A stretch of DNA of 64,000 nt from Hirudinaria manillensis (Eukaryota; Annelida; Clitellata; Hirudinida; Hirudinidae), in assembly GCA_034509925.1 (NCBI GenBank), contig CM067537.1:7543501-7607500 (forward strand), read 5' to 3'. The position numbers and the translations under genes were made by a program. Positions 11,325 to 24,766 of the stretch are shown in pieces. Under the pieces are notes generated by a model. That model did not search any database. It saw only the letters and a list, made by a program, of their open reading frames with translations, and was not told the DNA's origin. The stretch's first letter is position 1. The number at the start of each line of letters is the position of its first letter.

Positions 11325-14300
11325 ATGTCGGCTTTGAATCGATCCTCATTTGACGCAAGCGCAATTATGACTCCAAACGATAACATCATTACCGTATTGT
11401 CCACTTTATTTTACTTAATCTTCTAGAATTTATTAATTAATTAAACGAATTAAACATTTAAATTCAGGAAGTCGATAAAAATACAATGGACAAGAAGGCG
11501 TCCACTACCAACAGTGATGAAAAGAGAACATCGAGGCTCATGTGGTTGTTTATGTTCAATGTTTGTGCAGTGTCGATGGGCCATGTCATCCTGACGGTTT
11601 ACACGAATGGTGTCATCAGGACCATCGAGAGACGCTTTGGACTGAGCAGTGCCAAAAGCGGATTGTTGAACAGCTGCAACGATATCATTCACATTTGTCT
11701 GGTTATTTTCATCGGTTATTTCGGACAAAGGTACAACAAGCCAAGAATAATATGTGTCACCATCATGTTTTCTGCCTTCGCTGGAGTCATGATGGCCAGT
11801 CCTCATATTCTTTTCTCAGATTACGATGATAGCTACTCACACAGAAAGAATGTCAATCCATCCGATAATGGCAGAATGAATTTCAATGCTCCGGACAACA
11901 TTACCAGAGAACAGCGGATGATGTCCGAAGAATTTACCTCAATTCCAAGCCATGTCTACTCCGTGGAACATGTTTTCTCAACGTCACCTCCGAATCCCGA
12001 TACATCGAGCCACGTAAATAAAGAAAAGTCAAAAGTAAAAAGCGACATCCAGTACTGCACCAATTCTGGAAATGGTAGCCATGGCTTGGAAAACGGAAAT
12101 TGCGAAGATATCGATCAGGACAGAGTACATCCAGCATTCTACATCTTCGTCATAGCACAACTTATCAGCGGAACTGGAAGCTCAGGTGCCTTCACTCTTT
12201 CCATGGCCTACGTGGACGAAAATGCCCCCAGACACAAGGCATCAATTTATATCGGTGAGTTAGAGTTTGGTAATTGTTTAGAAGAGATCGATATGCTGAA
12301 TAATGTAAACGAATTACGTAAATATTAAACAATTTGATTAATTTTCTACAAATTATAATATATAAATTCTTGTCACATATCATGATTGTTTTCATTTTCA
12401 GGGGCTTTCATGAGCTTATTTTCGTTTGCCCCAGTAAGTGGTTTCATGTTGGCTACATTGTGCCTCAAATTTCCAGAGAACCTTTTGTCAGGTCAGTATT
12501 TTAACGTTTTCTAAACAATGCGAAATATTTTCAAAATCCTCGAAACGAAAGTCTGAAATTTATTTCATCACTTTTAGATTTATCCATTAATTAATGTAAA
12601 TTAATGCAGGCAGCAGTGTGGATTCTTCAGATCCGTCCTTCATTGGATGCTGGTGGTTGGGATATTTAATTGGGGGTATCTATATAGCAGTATTTGCCAT
12701 TCCTTTGTGGTGGTATCCTAAAAAAATTTCAAGAAAAAACTTAGAGCATGAACTAAACGTTGAAAAGGCGGCACTTATAGCCAACAAGAAAGAAGAGGGG
12801 TTGTTGGAACAGCTAAAAGGTTAATACCAGGAAACTAAATTAACTAATAATAACTTACCAACATGGCCCGGCTATATGAAGTAATTGGTTGATTCGCATT
12901 TTCCAGGCATACCAAAGGCTTTCGCCGCTCTGTTGTCAAATAAGCTTTTCGTAATCAACGTCTTCCAGATTGTCTGTGGTGCTTACACTGTCTACGGCGT
13001 CTTTGTTAACCTGGTCAGATACATCGAGATACATTTCAATAGGACGGCTGCCCAGGGAAGCGTCATAGCTGGTAATTAACAAAAAAAAATTTTTTTAATA
13101 TTGTAAATTATTAAAAAATATTAGAGTAAATTGTGACAATAACTTTGGTTCTTGATCTTTTAAGTTGAGATTCATGGGTCGCAATTTGTAACTCAAATCC
13201 GTGCCACAGGACTCAATAAAACATCTTAATGCATTTAAATCGCGATACTAATTGACTATTGACGTTATTTACGAAATCAATTTAAACCTATATTTCTGAA
13301 AAATTCCACAGGTGTCGTGTCTGCTGTAACTGGTGCAGTCGGCAATATAGTTGGAGGAGCATTGGTATCGAGGTACAAGATGAGAGCCATCGATGGAATA
13401 AGACTTGTGCTTTTTGCCAGCTTCATGTTCGCCTCAGGGAACCTCATCCTTATGAACCTGGCCTGTCCTCAAGTGGAGATGGATATGAATTACGATCCCA
13501 AACTCGAAATGTTGGTGAAATTTTCTATTTTCTATTGTAATAAATCATTTTAACAATCGTGATAGAGAAAGATTTGAAACGTTCGATCAACCATCTGATG
13601 AAAAAGTTTATTTAGGAATTTAGTTCTCTACTGTAAGAAACATCAACGTACACTGGTACAACTAAAGATTGAAATATATTATGCAAAACTAATTGCTTCT
13701 TTTTCTGTTAATTTTTATAAACTTTGGCATGCGTGTTATTAAACTTGTAATAATATTTGATTTACAACATTAATAATAGCAATAACTTGAATCATTTGTT
13801 AGGAACACGGTCATCAACGACTGCAACAAACCCTGTCAATGCACAACAAACAGGATCGATTACAGACCCATTTGTGCCAGTAACAACGTCAGTTACTTCT
13901 CACCTTGTGTGGCAGGTTGTACGGAGTCAATAAACGACGTAAGATTCATTTTAAGATCATTACATTCAATTTTTTCCAATTATTTACTTAATATTCAATA
14001 CTGTCTCATGTAATAAACCTCAACTCTATCTTCCAGACTTTTGTCGATTGCAAATGCTTAAACAACCCCGACCTCAAAAACGTCACGACCTACAACGAAT
14101 ACACGGAGGGAACTGCCAGATCAGGGTACTGCATTCCACCCTGTGATCTTTTGATTCCTTTTGCCATGACCCTCTTTATAATGTCATTCTGCTCTTCATT
14201 AGCCAGGGTTCCCAGCACCATGATTAGCTTCAGGTATTGTTATCAAGATAATGTTAGCCATCTTCCATGAACTTTACTGGTCGAATATTCAAATCAATGA

Positions 14301-14460
14301 TAACATATTTCTTTTTATTAGAATCGTTAAAGACGAAGAAAGATCATTCGCACTGGGAATAAATTCATTTGCCATTAACCTTTTTGGTGGGTCATTAATC
14401 CAATTATTTTAATCGGTTTAACAATATCAAAGAAATTGCCAAAATATCACTAACGTCGTA

Positions 14461-14500
<40 letters not shown>

Positions 14501-15219
14501 CGATGTTTAAATAAATTATTTAAACAATTTCACTCCTCAATAGGTGAATTTTAAATCGTTCATGTCACCAATTTTCCAGGATTTGTTCCGTCGCCACTGA
14601 TATTTGGATTTCTCATCGACAAGACCTGCACTCTTTGGCAGGTGACGTGCAAGACCATTGGGGCTTGTCTCATGTTCGACGTGGCAAGGTTAGAAATATT
14701 GAGTCATTTTATAAACACTTTATTTGTATCGTGGAGTGCTAAAGTTTTGGTAGCTCATATCCCTAAAGAGATGTACTGAGATTTAGTTTTGCCGCCCAAA
14801 TTAGTCTCTTAAATAATGGTTAATTTAATTGAAATATTTTGATAGATAGTGATAAATAAGGATCTATTACGAAGCCCCGATGCATAAAACATTACGTATA
14901 AATCTATCTTAAAGAGATAAAATATGTTTACAATTCGGATTCATTTCATTTTATTCTATATAGGTTTCGATATTCCATTTTCGGAAGTGGTTTTGTCATC
15001 GAGCTCATCAACTTCAGTCTCAATTTTACCATTTTTCTATTCCTGAGAAAGATGGCACTCGGCAAAGCTCTCTTGTCGAGGAAAAAGGAGGAAATTTGTT
15101 TGTCGGATGTAAATCCGAAAGATGAGGATAAAAATGACGGATGTGTTGAGGACGAATTGAAATCAAATAATGTAAATAATTTGAAAGAAACTGATGATTT
15201 TCAGTTAACTAAGTTATAG
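11325..15219 (+). CDS. OATP/SLCO transporter, array gene B
   Basis: Exons: 11325-11393, 11468-12254, 12402-12491, 12610-12819, 12907-13071, 13312-13510, 13803-13938, 14037-14233, 14322-14386, 14580-14688, 14964-15219; 2283 nt, 760 residues. It has the same exon borders and phases as gene A (phase 0 after exon 1, then 1,1,1,1,2,0,2,1,2). Exon 1 starts with ATG at 11325 and is open to a weak GTATTG donor; a second in-frame ATG lies at 11486 in exon 2. The signature region reads DPSFIGCWW. The Kazal loop keeps all expected cysteines. The C-terminal tail is about 40 residues longer than in gene A, acidic and Asn/Lys rich, and presumably cytoplasmic. The protein is very close to gene A in TM1-3 and exon 6 but differs in the hypervariable loop of exon 2. 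Intron 9 contains an (AAT)n run. AATAAA at 15415-15420 fits the transcript end. Confidence 0.93.
14461..14499. repeat. (AAT)n microsatellite in intron 9 of OATP B
   Basis: About 13 uninterrupted AAT units lie in the intron between exons 9 and 10 of gene B. Confidence 0.95.
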
Positions 15220-15414
15220 CCATAATGAGTGCTTAGCAGAAATTCAATGTAATTTAAATACTGCTTAGATGTTAAAGTTACGTGAAAGCATTATTATTTT
15301 ATACCATTTATTATTATTATTATAGTAACATTTTGGTTCTCCTCGGGAGGTTTTCCAAGGCATCTTCTGTGGAAAACATTGTGATTTCGAATCAACTCTA
15401 TTTACTGTTCGCTT

Positions 15415-15420
15415 AATAAA
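15415..15420 (+). terminator. Poly(A) signal of OATP gene B
   Basis: Canonical AATAAA about 195 bases after the stop codon of gene B, on the same strand. Confidence 0.55.
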
Positions 15421-16777
15421 AGTCTTGTATAATATTTTATTAACAAGAAGAACACACCCCAATGTTCTTCAACGGCAAGGTATTTTTAATCACTTCTTGC
15501 AGAGAAAACACGGACAAAGAATTGAAACTCATCTGAAATTATTTGTAATATATACAAGAAAAATGAAATTTTTAACTTTCTTCCTGCATTCATACATTGT
15601 GATTGATGTATCTGCTAACGATCTATGATTTCGTCAGAGTTGTAAGAATTTTTTAAAATTTTTATTTTATTGCTAATAAATGAGGAAATATATTTAATTT
15701 TAATGATTAAATAATTAATTATATTTAACTATTTAATTATTTAAGACCTTCAAACAACAAGTTTGTGTCTCAAGTTTTGACATTTCCAATGTAATCGTTT
15801 TTAACCCATCATCCTTCTCGAGCCTTTCAGTTTTCTAAGGCTTTGCTTTTTTTTCTGCTTTCATTTCTTTAAGTTGAAGGGAATTGATCTGGGGAGGTCC
15901 AAAAATCATTTTAATTCTTTCATAAAATTATCAAAACGATTACCATAAATTGGTAATCTCGTACACGATAAGAAAATAAGGAAATATATATATAAAATAT
16001 AAAATACAAATATAAAAATAATCTAATGATTTGAGAGACTTTCGATTTGCTGCAACAAATTGTGGAAAAAATTGTCCTGAACTGGATGTGCCAAAGGTCA
16101 GATTCAAGGTGGAACATTGGTCTGCCTTGTGTCTCTTGAATGACATGCCCGATCCAAACTCATGTGATAACCTAATTATTAACCAGACATGTCATCTACA
16201 AAGATTTTTTTGCCAAATTATTATTTGCCATTTAATTAAATAAGAATAATTATATATCGGAGTGGGGTATTTTAAGAAGGTTACTATTTAATCGCTGTTA
16301 TTTTTCTGCCATTTTTAAATTAACTGGGCCAAAATAAAAAGTAAACATTACCTTGGAAACCATTTTAAATTGTTACAAATAGTTATTATAGATTTAATGA
16401 GTTTACTGAGTTATCTAAAAAAAAATACTAAAACTTGATTGCGTTAGTATTCCTCATCGGTTGTCAAGAGAATAGAACTTTTCAATTCAGCATCACCGAT
16501 GTTGTTAAGCCGATAGTGTCAAAGTGCAGCTCGTGTTTAATTTAAAAGTTCCAAGATGAAAAACACAGTCCTTGCATCCAGAAGTCTGTTTTTTTCCATG
16601 TTAATAACTTTATAATCGCAGCAATCAAGTTATCCACGCTGTTGCAGTGATGTTAATCATATAACAGCCAATCTCTTAGGTTCTAACCTTTATTCGAACT
16701 AATTAGATTCACAAAATTAGTTAATAAATTGCATCTTTTTTATAAATATCGTCTTTCAATATTTATTTTATTTATAG
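15421..16777. other. Intergenic, OATP B to C
   Basis: AT-rich, with no supported gene. It must hold the promoter and any upstream exon of gene C. Genes A, B and D-G all have a small phase-0 coding exon upstream of the large exon. I looked for the equivalent for gene C between about 16,500 and 16,760 and did not find a convincing one. Confidence 0.45.
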
Positions 16778-16786
16778 AATCTACAA

Positions 16787-19700
16787 ATGGCAGCAACTTT
16801 TGATTGTGGAAAATCGAAAGATGAAAGCGAAAGAAGAAGGAGCAGGTTTATGTGGATTTTCCTGATCAACATTAGCGCCGTGGCCATGGGTCATATGATC
16901 CTATCGGTGTATACAAATGGCGTCATCAGGACCATCGAGAGACGCTTCGGCTTGAGCAGCGCCAAAACTGGATTGTTGAACAGCTGCAACGACATCTTTC
17001 AAATCTCCCTGGTCATCTTCCTCGGCTATTTTGGGCAGAAGTATAACAAACCCAGAATTATATGCGTTACCATCATGTTTTCTGCCATTTCTGGATTACT
17101 TATGGCCAGTCCTCACATCCTCTTCTCAGATTACGATGTACACACTTACGTTCACGGGACGAATTTCAATGCAAGTCACAGCAGCCATAATAACCGCATT
17201 TCAAGCGTTAACCCCAATCACGGGCTAATCACAGCTAAAGATTTCACTTTTGTTTATTCAAATTCTTCACCAAAGATGGACATTCGCGGGGATTCTAAAA
17301 AAAAAATCATTTAATGATCCTCTGAGCGTCCAGTATTGTTCCAAAACTACAAATAACACCTTCGATTCTAATACAGAAGATGAAAAATGCAAAAATGTCG
17401 ACCAGGGAAGAGTCCACCCTGCTTTCTATGTATTTGTGGTGGCACAACTCGTCGTTGGAATTGGAAGTTCAGGAGCTTTCGCTCTTACCATGGCTTACAT
17501 TGATGACAATGCTCCAAAGCACAAAGCATCTCTTTACATAGGTAATAATAAGAATAGGTAATAAATGGGTAATTAGTAATTGTAATGGACAAGTATCCAA
17601 GGACAGTCTAAGGCATGTTTCGTTCGCGGTTAATCGATAAAGAAATCTTTTCAGTTTTTTTAAATATTTAAAAGTGGAAATAAATAAAAATAAATTATTT
17701 AGAGTCGCCACTGAATCTAAACGTAGTTTAAAAAACAATCGCCAGGGAGGAAGAAGAAAATAGTTTTCTGCATCGACCGAATTATTTTAGACGAAACTAA
17801 GCATTGCTTAGGTTCAAAATTACTTTTAATTTACAGAATTAATTTTAATAAATTGTTAATTCCATTTCAAGTTCACCCGAAATAATTATATTCTATATTT
17901 GCAGGCATTCTCATGTGTCTGTTATCTTTTGCTCCTGTAGTAGGCTTTTTGCTGGCAACTATCTGCCTTAAATTGCCAGAGAATCTTTTATCAGGTTTGA
18001 TAAAGATTGATTAAGATTTCAGTACTGTTGGAAACTCTTGAAATGATTTATTATTAATTAATTAATAATATTAATTAACTGATTCATTAATTGGCTTATT
18101 ATATTATTAATTAACTTATTAATTAATTGGCCTATTAATTAATTCTTTATAAATCGTATTAATATTTGCAGGAACGGCATTGGAATCGACCGATCCTTCG
18201 TTCATTGGATGTTGGTGGCTCGGATACTTGGTTGGCGGGATATTCATTGTCGTCTGCGCAATTCCCCTCTGGTTTTACCCCAAACAATATGACGATGGGT
18301 CATCACAAGTTAAAAAAGTCAACGACGAGAAACCACAAGGATTTTATCAAGAAATAAAAGGTATTGCAACAATTCAGTATTATTAATTATTTTCAATAAT
18401 ATCCTTTATTCCATTGAGTGATTGTTTTCTAGGCATGCCGAAAGCAATAGTTTGTCTATTGTCGAACAAACTCTACATGATCAACTTGTGCCACATAATA
18501 TGCAGTGCTTACACCATGTATGGAGTATTCATAAATTTGGTCAGGTACATAGAAATCCATTTTAACAGGACAGCGGCCGTGGGCAGCATCATAGCCGGTT
18601 ACCATTAAACACTGTTATTTTATACTTTTTGTAGCTAATTAGAACGAATTCGTGGCTTGAAATTATTGTTTGCATGTTAATATTATTCTATTTATTAGCG
18701 TTGCTCTATCAAAACTTAGAATTACTCAACTAGGCATTGAGTAAACGTTGTTGAATCAGAGTTTTTAGTTTAGGATTCAAAGTTATTTACATTATAATAA
18801 TATACTAATATATTTATTAATATTGATATCGACAAAGGAGTGGTGACGGCTGTCACCGGTGCCGTTGGCAGCCTCTGCGGAGGAGCTCTGGTGTCAAGGT
18901 TCAAGATGAAGGCCATTGATGGAATAAGACTCGTGCTGTTTTGCAGTTTCTTGTTTGCAACAGGTATTCTCGTCGTTATGAACCTGGCGTGTCCTCAGGT
19001 GGAAATGGATATGAATTACGATAAAAAGCTTGGAATGTTGGTACTTTTACGGGCTTATTTAATTGTTCAGTTAAGCTAGTTAATTGATTGCACTGAATAT
19101 TATTGTAACTTCAATCAATCAGGAATGTAGCCATCAACGAATGCAACAAACCCTGCCACTGCACAACAAACAGGATCGATTACAGACCCATTTGTGCCAG
19201 TAACAACGTCAGTTACTTCTCACCTTGTGTGGCTGGTTGCGAGGAGTCAGTCAACGGTGTAAGCTTATTCATTACCTAATCTCTAAATCAATAAAACGTG
19301 GTGCATACTCTGAGAAATGCTTCATGTGCATCTGTGCAAATTAAAATTTAATTCGTTTTCATTTTAGACTTTTACCAATTGTAAATGCCTGCGAAGATCG
19401 GATCCCGTTTCTAATTCGGGGATCCCCAGTGAATATGTCGAGGGCACTGCTAGGAGAGGATACTGCATTCCCCCATGCGACCTTCTGATTCCATTTTCAG
19501 CCATTCTTTTTGTCATGTCTTTCTGCTCTGCTGTGGGCCGAATTCCTACCGCCATGATAAACCTAAGGCATATCGAAGCTTTTTTTTTATTATGTTAAAC
19601 CATATTAAGCATTTGAAAACAATTTTAATCGTATTTTTTATATTTATATCATATTTATCCTTTTAGTCACTAAAATCGTTACATTTTCGAATTTTAATGA

Positions 19701-20404
19701 TATTCATTACTTATAAGAATATTTTTTTTATCAGAATCGTCAAAGACGAAGAAAGGTCACTTGCATTGGGAGTAAACTCGTTTGTAATCAACCTCTTTGG
19801 TAAGCAACTTATTGATTCTCTTCGAAACCCCCTACATATTGAAATTTAAAATGCACTTTAAGAGGGGTGGTCAATTCTAAATTTTTATGTTCAACACAAA
19901 CTGACATTATTTCTGTCAAATATTTATGAAATCAATTAGGATTCAAATGTGCTTCTGGCATCAAGAAAATGTTTTACTCATACTTATTTATTTATTTGTT
20001 TACTTATTTGTCAGGATTTATTCCTGCGCCATTGATACTTGGATATCTCACCGATAAGAGTTGCATTTTATGGCAAGTCACATGCAAAACTGTAGGGGCC
20101 TGTCTCATGTTCGACGTGGCAAGGTTAAACCAATTGTATTAGTTTATTACGTTTATTCCATTTGTATCCTAACTCGGATTAATTCAAAACAATTAGACTG
20201 AGATATTCCCTTTTTGGAAGTGGATTCTTTATGGAGGTCCTGTTCTTTATTTTCAACTTTGTCCTCTATTTGTTCCTGAGAAAGATGGCTCTAGGATCAG
20301 CCCTGCTCTCCAGACAGAAGGAAGATATTTTCCAAATAGATGTCGCTCTCAAAGATGCAGGTAGAAGTGGAGCCGATGTGAAAGAAATGGATAACGAAGT
20401 GTAG
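16787..20404 (+). CDS. OATP/SLCO transporter, array gene C (one frameshift)
   Basis: Exons: 16778-17541 (ATG at 16787), 17905-17994, 18172-18360, 18433-18597, 18838-19036, 19123-19258, 19368-19567, 19735-19799, 20015-20123, 20197-20404. In exon 2 the frame is lost in a ten-A run at 17297-17306. The upstream frame stops at 17312-17314, while the correct frame resumes with one base fewer and continues through HPAFYVF to the exon end. With one A removed the protein would be about 704 residues. Signature region: DPSFIGCWW. The Kazal loop is complete. The intron after exon 19368-19567 has a GC donor (CTAAG then GCATAT) where A and B have GT. The frameshift may be a sequencing error in the homopolymer, a strain variant or a recent inactivation; everything downstream is well preserved, so error or recency is favoured. 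A small upstream coding exon, expected from the paralogs, was not found. Confidence 0.85.
18040..18146. repeat. AT-only palindromic tract in intron 3 of OATP C
   Basis: Repeated TTAATTAA-type units fill most of the intron before exon 18172-18360. They could form several alternative hairpins, and no other function is visible. Confidence 0.7.
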
Positions 20405-21109
20405 GATGGAAAAAAAACTGTTAAAATCAAAACTTTATAAATGACATTTTAAACATTGTTTTCGATTAGTTTAAAGCTTTTTTGGCCCGTTTTTTGACTG
20501 ATAAACTCGAATAGATGCCGCTTTTCAAGTTCATGTGCTTATCGATCCAAATTCGGTTGACCCCAGTTAACACAGGTAGATGGTCGTTGCAAAAGATGTC
20601 GTATATCAAAAGGAATTATAAGCAGCTACAACATGCTGAGTTGAACGATATAAAATTCATATATCGGAAGTCATACATGCGGTATGACGTGTTGATGAAT
20701 TTGGTCGAGTAAATGAAAATCTAAAAAACAATTTATTTAATATATATAATATAATATATTTTAATTACTTCGGTGATCGTTGTTTTATTTATATTTCAAG
20801 ATATTATTTATTAATATCATTTATTAATTACACATAGTAGTAATATTAGTTATACTATTACCATTAAGTTATAGGTTAAGCTACTAAGTCTAAATATTGA
20901 AATATAAATTCATAACAAGCATGATCCATATTTTCACGCTTCAAATATTAAACACACGCCCGTAATTGGACATCAAATATGAACACGGTTACTAGAGCGA
21001 GAAAATACCTATCGTCATCATCATCGCAGGTAATCATTCATGAAAGAGCGTCTACTACGACCTTTAAAAAAAAGCTGAAGTTGGAGTAGCTGATGTAGCA
21101 TCACTAGGT
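20405..21109. other. Intergenic, OATP C to D
   Basis: About 0.7 kb, AT-rich. It contains a block near 21,032-21,060 (GTAATCATTCA followed by an AGAGCGTCTAC-type motif) that resembles a block upstream of gene F near 31,200-31,246. This is the only hint of shared promoter sequence. No gene is seen. Confidence 0.4.
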
Positions 21110-24100
21110 ATGGACGTTCAAAGATCTTGGGTATGTTTTCAGAAAGGTTTGCATTTTGATTCAAACTAGGGTGTGGAACTACTTTTTGCATTGTCCTATC
21201 ATTTATGTTGCGCCAAATCGCTTAGCTAACTTTAATAAACGATAATAACGCGACAAAAACAGGGAGCGTCCTGACAATTCGGGCTGGTTTGCTAACATGG
21301 CAAGTTACGATTTTTGCCATAACGCCTTACGAGATACCCGAAAATTCCTAATTAATCATATGCATTTGCCTCCAACTTGACTCATACTTACAGAAGAAAG
21401 ACAGAAGATGCAGAAAAATATGTTTATTCGTGGCCAACATATTTACTGTGAGTCTTCTATATATGATTCTAATGACCTACACTTACGGGGTCGTTAGAAC
21501 ATTGGAAAGGCGTTTTGGTTTCAGCAGCTACCAGACTGGTTTCCTTAACAGTAGCAATGATATCGTCCACCTCTTGGTCGTAGTCTTCGTTAGTTACATC
21601 GGCCAAAGAGGAAACAAACCTCGCATCATGTGCGTGACAGCAATGTTCTCGGCTGTTGCTGGAATGTTGAATGCAGCCCCTCATTTTCTATTTCCGGATC
21701 AAGCGCTATATAAAAATGGTATCGATGAAGTCAATCCACAAGCGATTACGGAGACGATTACTCCAGGGCCGACAGCAAAGGACAAAAACTCTTCCATTAA
21801 TGCCGAGTATTGTGCCAATTCTTTCTTTGAATTGGACAACAGAAGTAATTTATTGCAGAATCACTGTTCCAAAGAGGAATCCAGTGTTCATCCTGCATTC
21901 TACGTGTTTCTCCTTTCTCAGATTATCAACGGTATAGGAAGTTCGGCAATCTTCACATTGAGTTTGGCATACATTGACGAAAATTCTCCCAGAGATCAAG
22001 CATCAATCTTTCTTGGTAATTACGATAATCATTTTAACAAACATGAGTTAAATGCACGATCTCTTCGTGCGTTTTGGTAATTGATTTGAAGCGTTTATTG
22101 CTTCAGATTCAAAACTATAAATGGAAGCGTATATATTTCAATTTTTTCCAGGAGTCTATACAAGCGTATATTCTCTTGGACCAGTTTTAGGTTTGTTCCT
22201 ATCCAGTTTAAGTCTCAAATTACCGGAAAACCTCCTTACGGGTAAGAGTTATAACTTCAATCAAAGAAAAATGCACTTGTGAATCTGTTTTTTTTTTGTT
22301 CAGGTACTTCACTAAGTACAACTGACCCGACATTCATAGGATGCTGGTGGTTTGGTTACTTGATAGGGGGAATAGGAATGGCCATTTCTTCTTTCTTGCT
22401 TTGGTTCCATCCAAGAGACTACAATCGTAGTAGGACTACTTCTCAAGAAATTGAATCAAAAGTTATGAAAAGTCTGAAAAATCCGGATGAAGTCGTCATG
22501 AAAGAAAACCTCCTTCAGTATTTGAAAGGTTTGAACATTGGATGATATATTACTAATGTTTGTGTTTATGGTTTACACCCAAGTACAGTTTTAATCTAAA
22601 TTCAGTTTTCGTTTCCCATCAAGGAATACCAAAAGCAGTTTTAAATCTGCTAAAGAACAAACTTTACCTCATCCACTTGTTCATCATGACATCAGAAGGT
22701 TATGCAATGCACGCAGTATTCGTCCATGCTGTTCGATTCTTAGAAATTCATTTCCATCTCTCAGCTGCTGAAGGCAGCATCATATCTGGTATGAGAAAAT
22801 TGTATATATTCATATTTTTACCTTCATTTATTAAAATTGATCGGCAACAACGTAAATATGGCCGACAAATAAATTACATTGCATGAAAGCTATCGGTATT
22901 TATATTCCAAATTGAGAAAAACAAATGTCTTGAATAATGATTGTTTTTTTTTTTCATTAAATCTAATTCTAAAATCAGGATTGACTCTGGCAGTAACGGG
23001 ATTGTTTGGAGGACTAATAGGAGGAACTCTGATTTCAAAATTGAAACTTAAAACTACCGGTGGAATAAAACTTTTACTTGTCTTAAGTTTGACCTTTGCA
23101 CTTGGGATGATAGTAATAATTAATTTGAGATGTCCTCGGGACACGATGGACTTGACCATGGATCTTGATATTCGAGCGTAAGATTTATTTACCCATAATT
23201 TGACATTAACTTATTAATTTATCCAGTTATTAATTGTCATTACTAAATAAATATAATTAATGATAAACAAATGTTGTTAGAAAATACCTACATAAGAATC
23301 AATTCTTTAAAGCGTTGAAAAAAGAAATATCAATTTAATAGGAACGTGGTGAACAACGAATGTAATGCAGACTGCCAATGCTTCACCAGTAAGACACATT
23401 ACCAACCGATTTGTGGCAGCAACAACATCAGCTATTTTTCTCCTTGCATTGCTGGATGTTCTCACAAGATCAATGACGTTCGGATGTTATTATTAATTAA
23501 AAAAAATATAAATTAATAAATGTTATTAGTTGTAACCAAGAATTGCAGTTAAGAACAAGATCAATATTTGGTAACATAAATATTCTCTGCCATTATTTTG
23601 CTCAAATTTATAGACTTCTAATTGTGTCATTTACGACTTAGGGCAACATATGTTTCAAAAGTATGATCATTCAACTTAGAAGTAATGGTTATTGAGAATG
23701 GGCAGCATCTTTTGAATTGTAAATTATGATGTTCTTTATTCTCCTCTGTCTATCATCATCGTTTCCAAACTTGGATTTTCTTTCAATAACCAGGCCCTGA
23801 ACGATTAGTCTTGAGTTAAACAATTGTTTATAAATAATAATGATTACTTTTAAATTATTTTTCTTCACTAAACCACTGGAATGTCATTTTCAGACATTCT
23901 TAAATTGCAAATGCATCAACGCCTCTTTACCCAATTCAAGACCAACTTCTCATCCAAGTTTCCTTGAAGGTGGAACAGCTACACCCGGCTATTGCATCAA
24001 GTCCTGTGATCTTATTGTGCCTTTTATGATTACAATGTTTGTAGTCACTTTTGCAGCTGCCATTGCAAAAGTTCCATCCACTATGGTCGGTCTTAGGTTG

Positions 24101-24766
24101 GTAGTTTACGTAATATTATAAATAATTTAATGTAATTTAATAGTAATTATATTAAGTATATTAAAATTATTCAATAAAGCATATATTTTTTTTTTTTTAT
24201 CGTATTTTAATTACTAGTCGATGTGTGTCACTTTTAAATATCAGGATCGTCTCCGACGAAGAAAGGTCTTTTGCACTTGGAATCAACTCCTTCATTTTGA
24301 ATCTTTCTGGTCGGTCAAGCTGATAATTATGAATAAATAGCAGTTAATTTAAATACAAAATTAATTTTAAGTTTTCGTTCCGGCACCTCTGATATTCGGG
24401 AAACTGATCGACTCAACCTGCCTTCTATGGCAAAGAAGTTGCGGCACGACGGGAGCATGTCTTTTCTTTGATACAGACAGGTTTTTCTGTATCTATTATT
24501 TAGCCTATTATTTTGTTATGTTTCTTAATGATGGAATTCTAAAGAATTTTTTCTCATTGAGATTCTTGTTCTGCAATGGTGATAATAAATTACTTTGAAT
24601 CGATTTCAGACTCAGACAGTACCTCTATGGAGCTGGCTTGACATTTGAAATGTTATTTTTTACTGGCTACGTCTGTTTATTACTCCTAATAAGAAAAAGA
24701 TCCATTGGTAAGATGCCTTTGACCCGTCATGTGGTTGCAACTGAAGGTCCAGAAATGAATCCTTAG
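21110..24766 (+). CDS. OATP/SLCO transporter, array gene D
   Basis: Exons: 21110-21130, 21394-22015, 22152-22241, 22304-22528, 22624-22788, 22979-23177, 23342-23477, 23894-24096, 24245-24309, 24372-24480, 24610-24766; 1992 nt, 663 residues. Exon 1 encodes MDVQRSW and splices in phase 0. TM1 begins near residue 15 (KICLFVANIF). The hypervariable loop in exon 2 is shorter than in A-C. Signature region: DPTFIGCWWFGYL. Exons 7-8 encode the Cys-rich Kazal-like loop. The donor after the Kazal exon is the unusual GTTCGG, at the same place as in gene F. This gene belongs to the second subgroup (D-G), recognisable by FLLWFHP after TM6 and by the conserved C-terminus RKRSIGKMPLTR or close variants. The predicted role is plasma-membrane organic anion uptake; the substrate is unknown. 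The frame is intact. Confidence 0.93.

Noticed and set aside
11542..11829. 95-codon plus frame overlapping OATP B exon 2
   Set aside because: Out-of-frame shadow of the transporter exon; similar shadow frames appear on the minus strand in several paralogs (for example 5772-6050 and 11450-11806).
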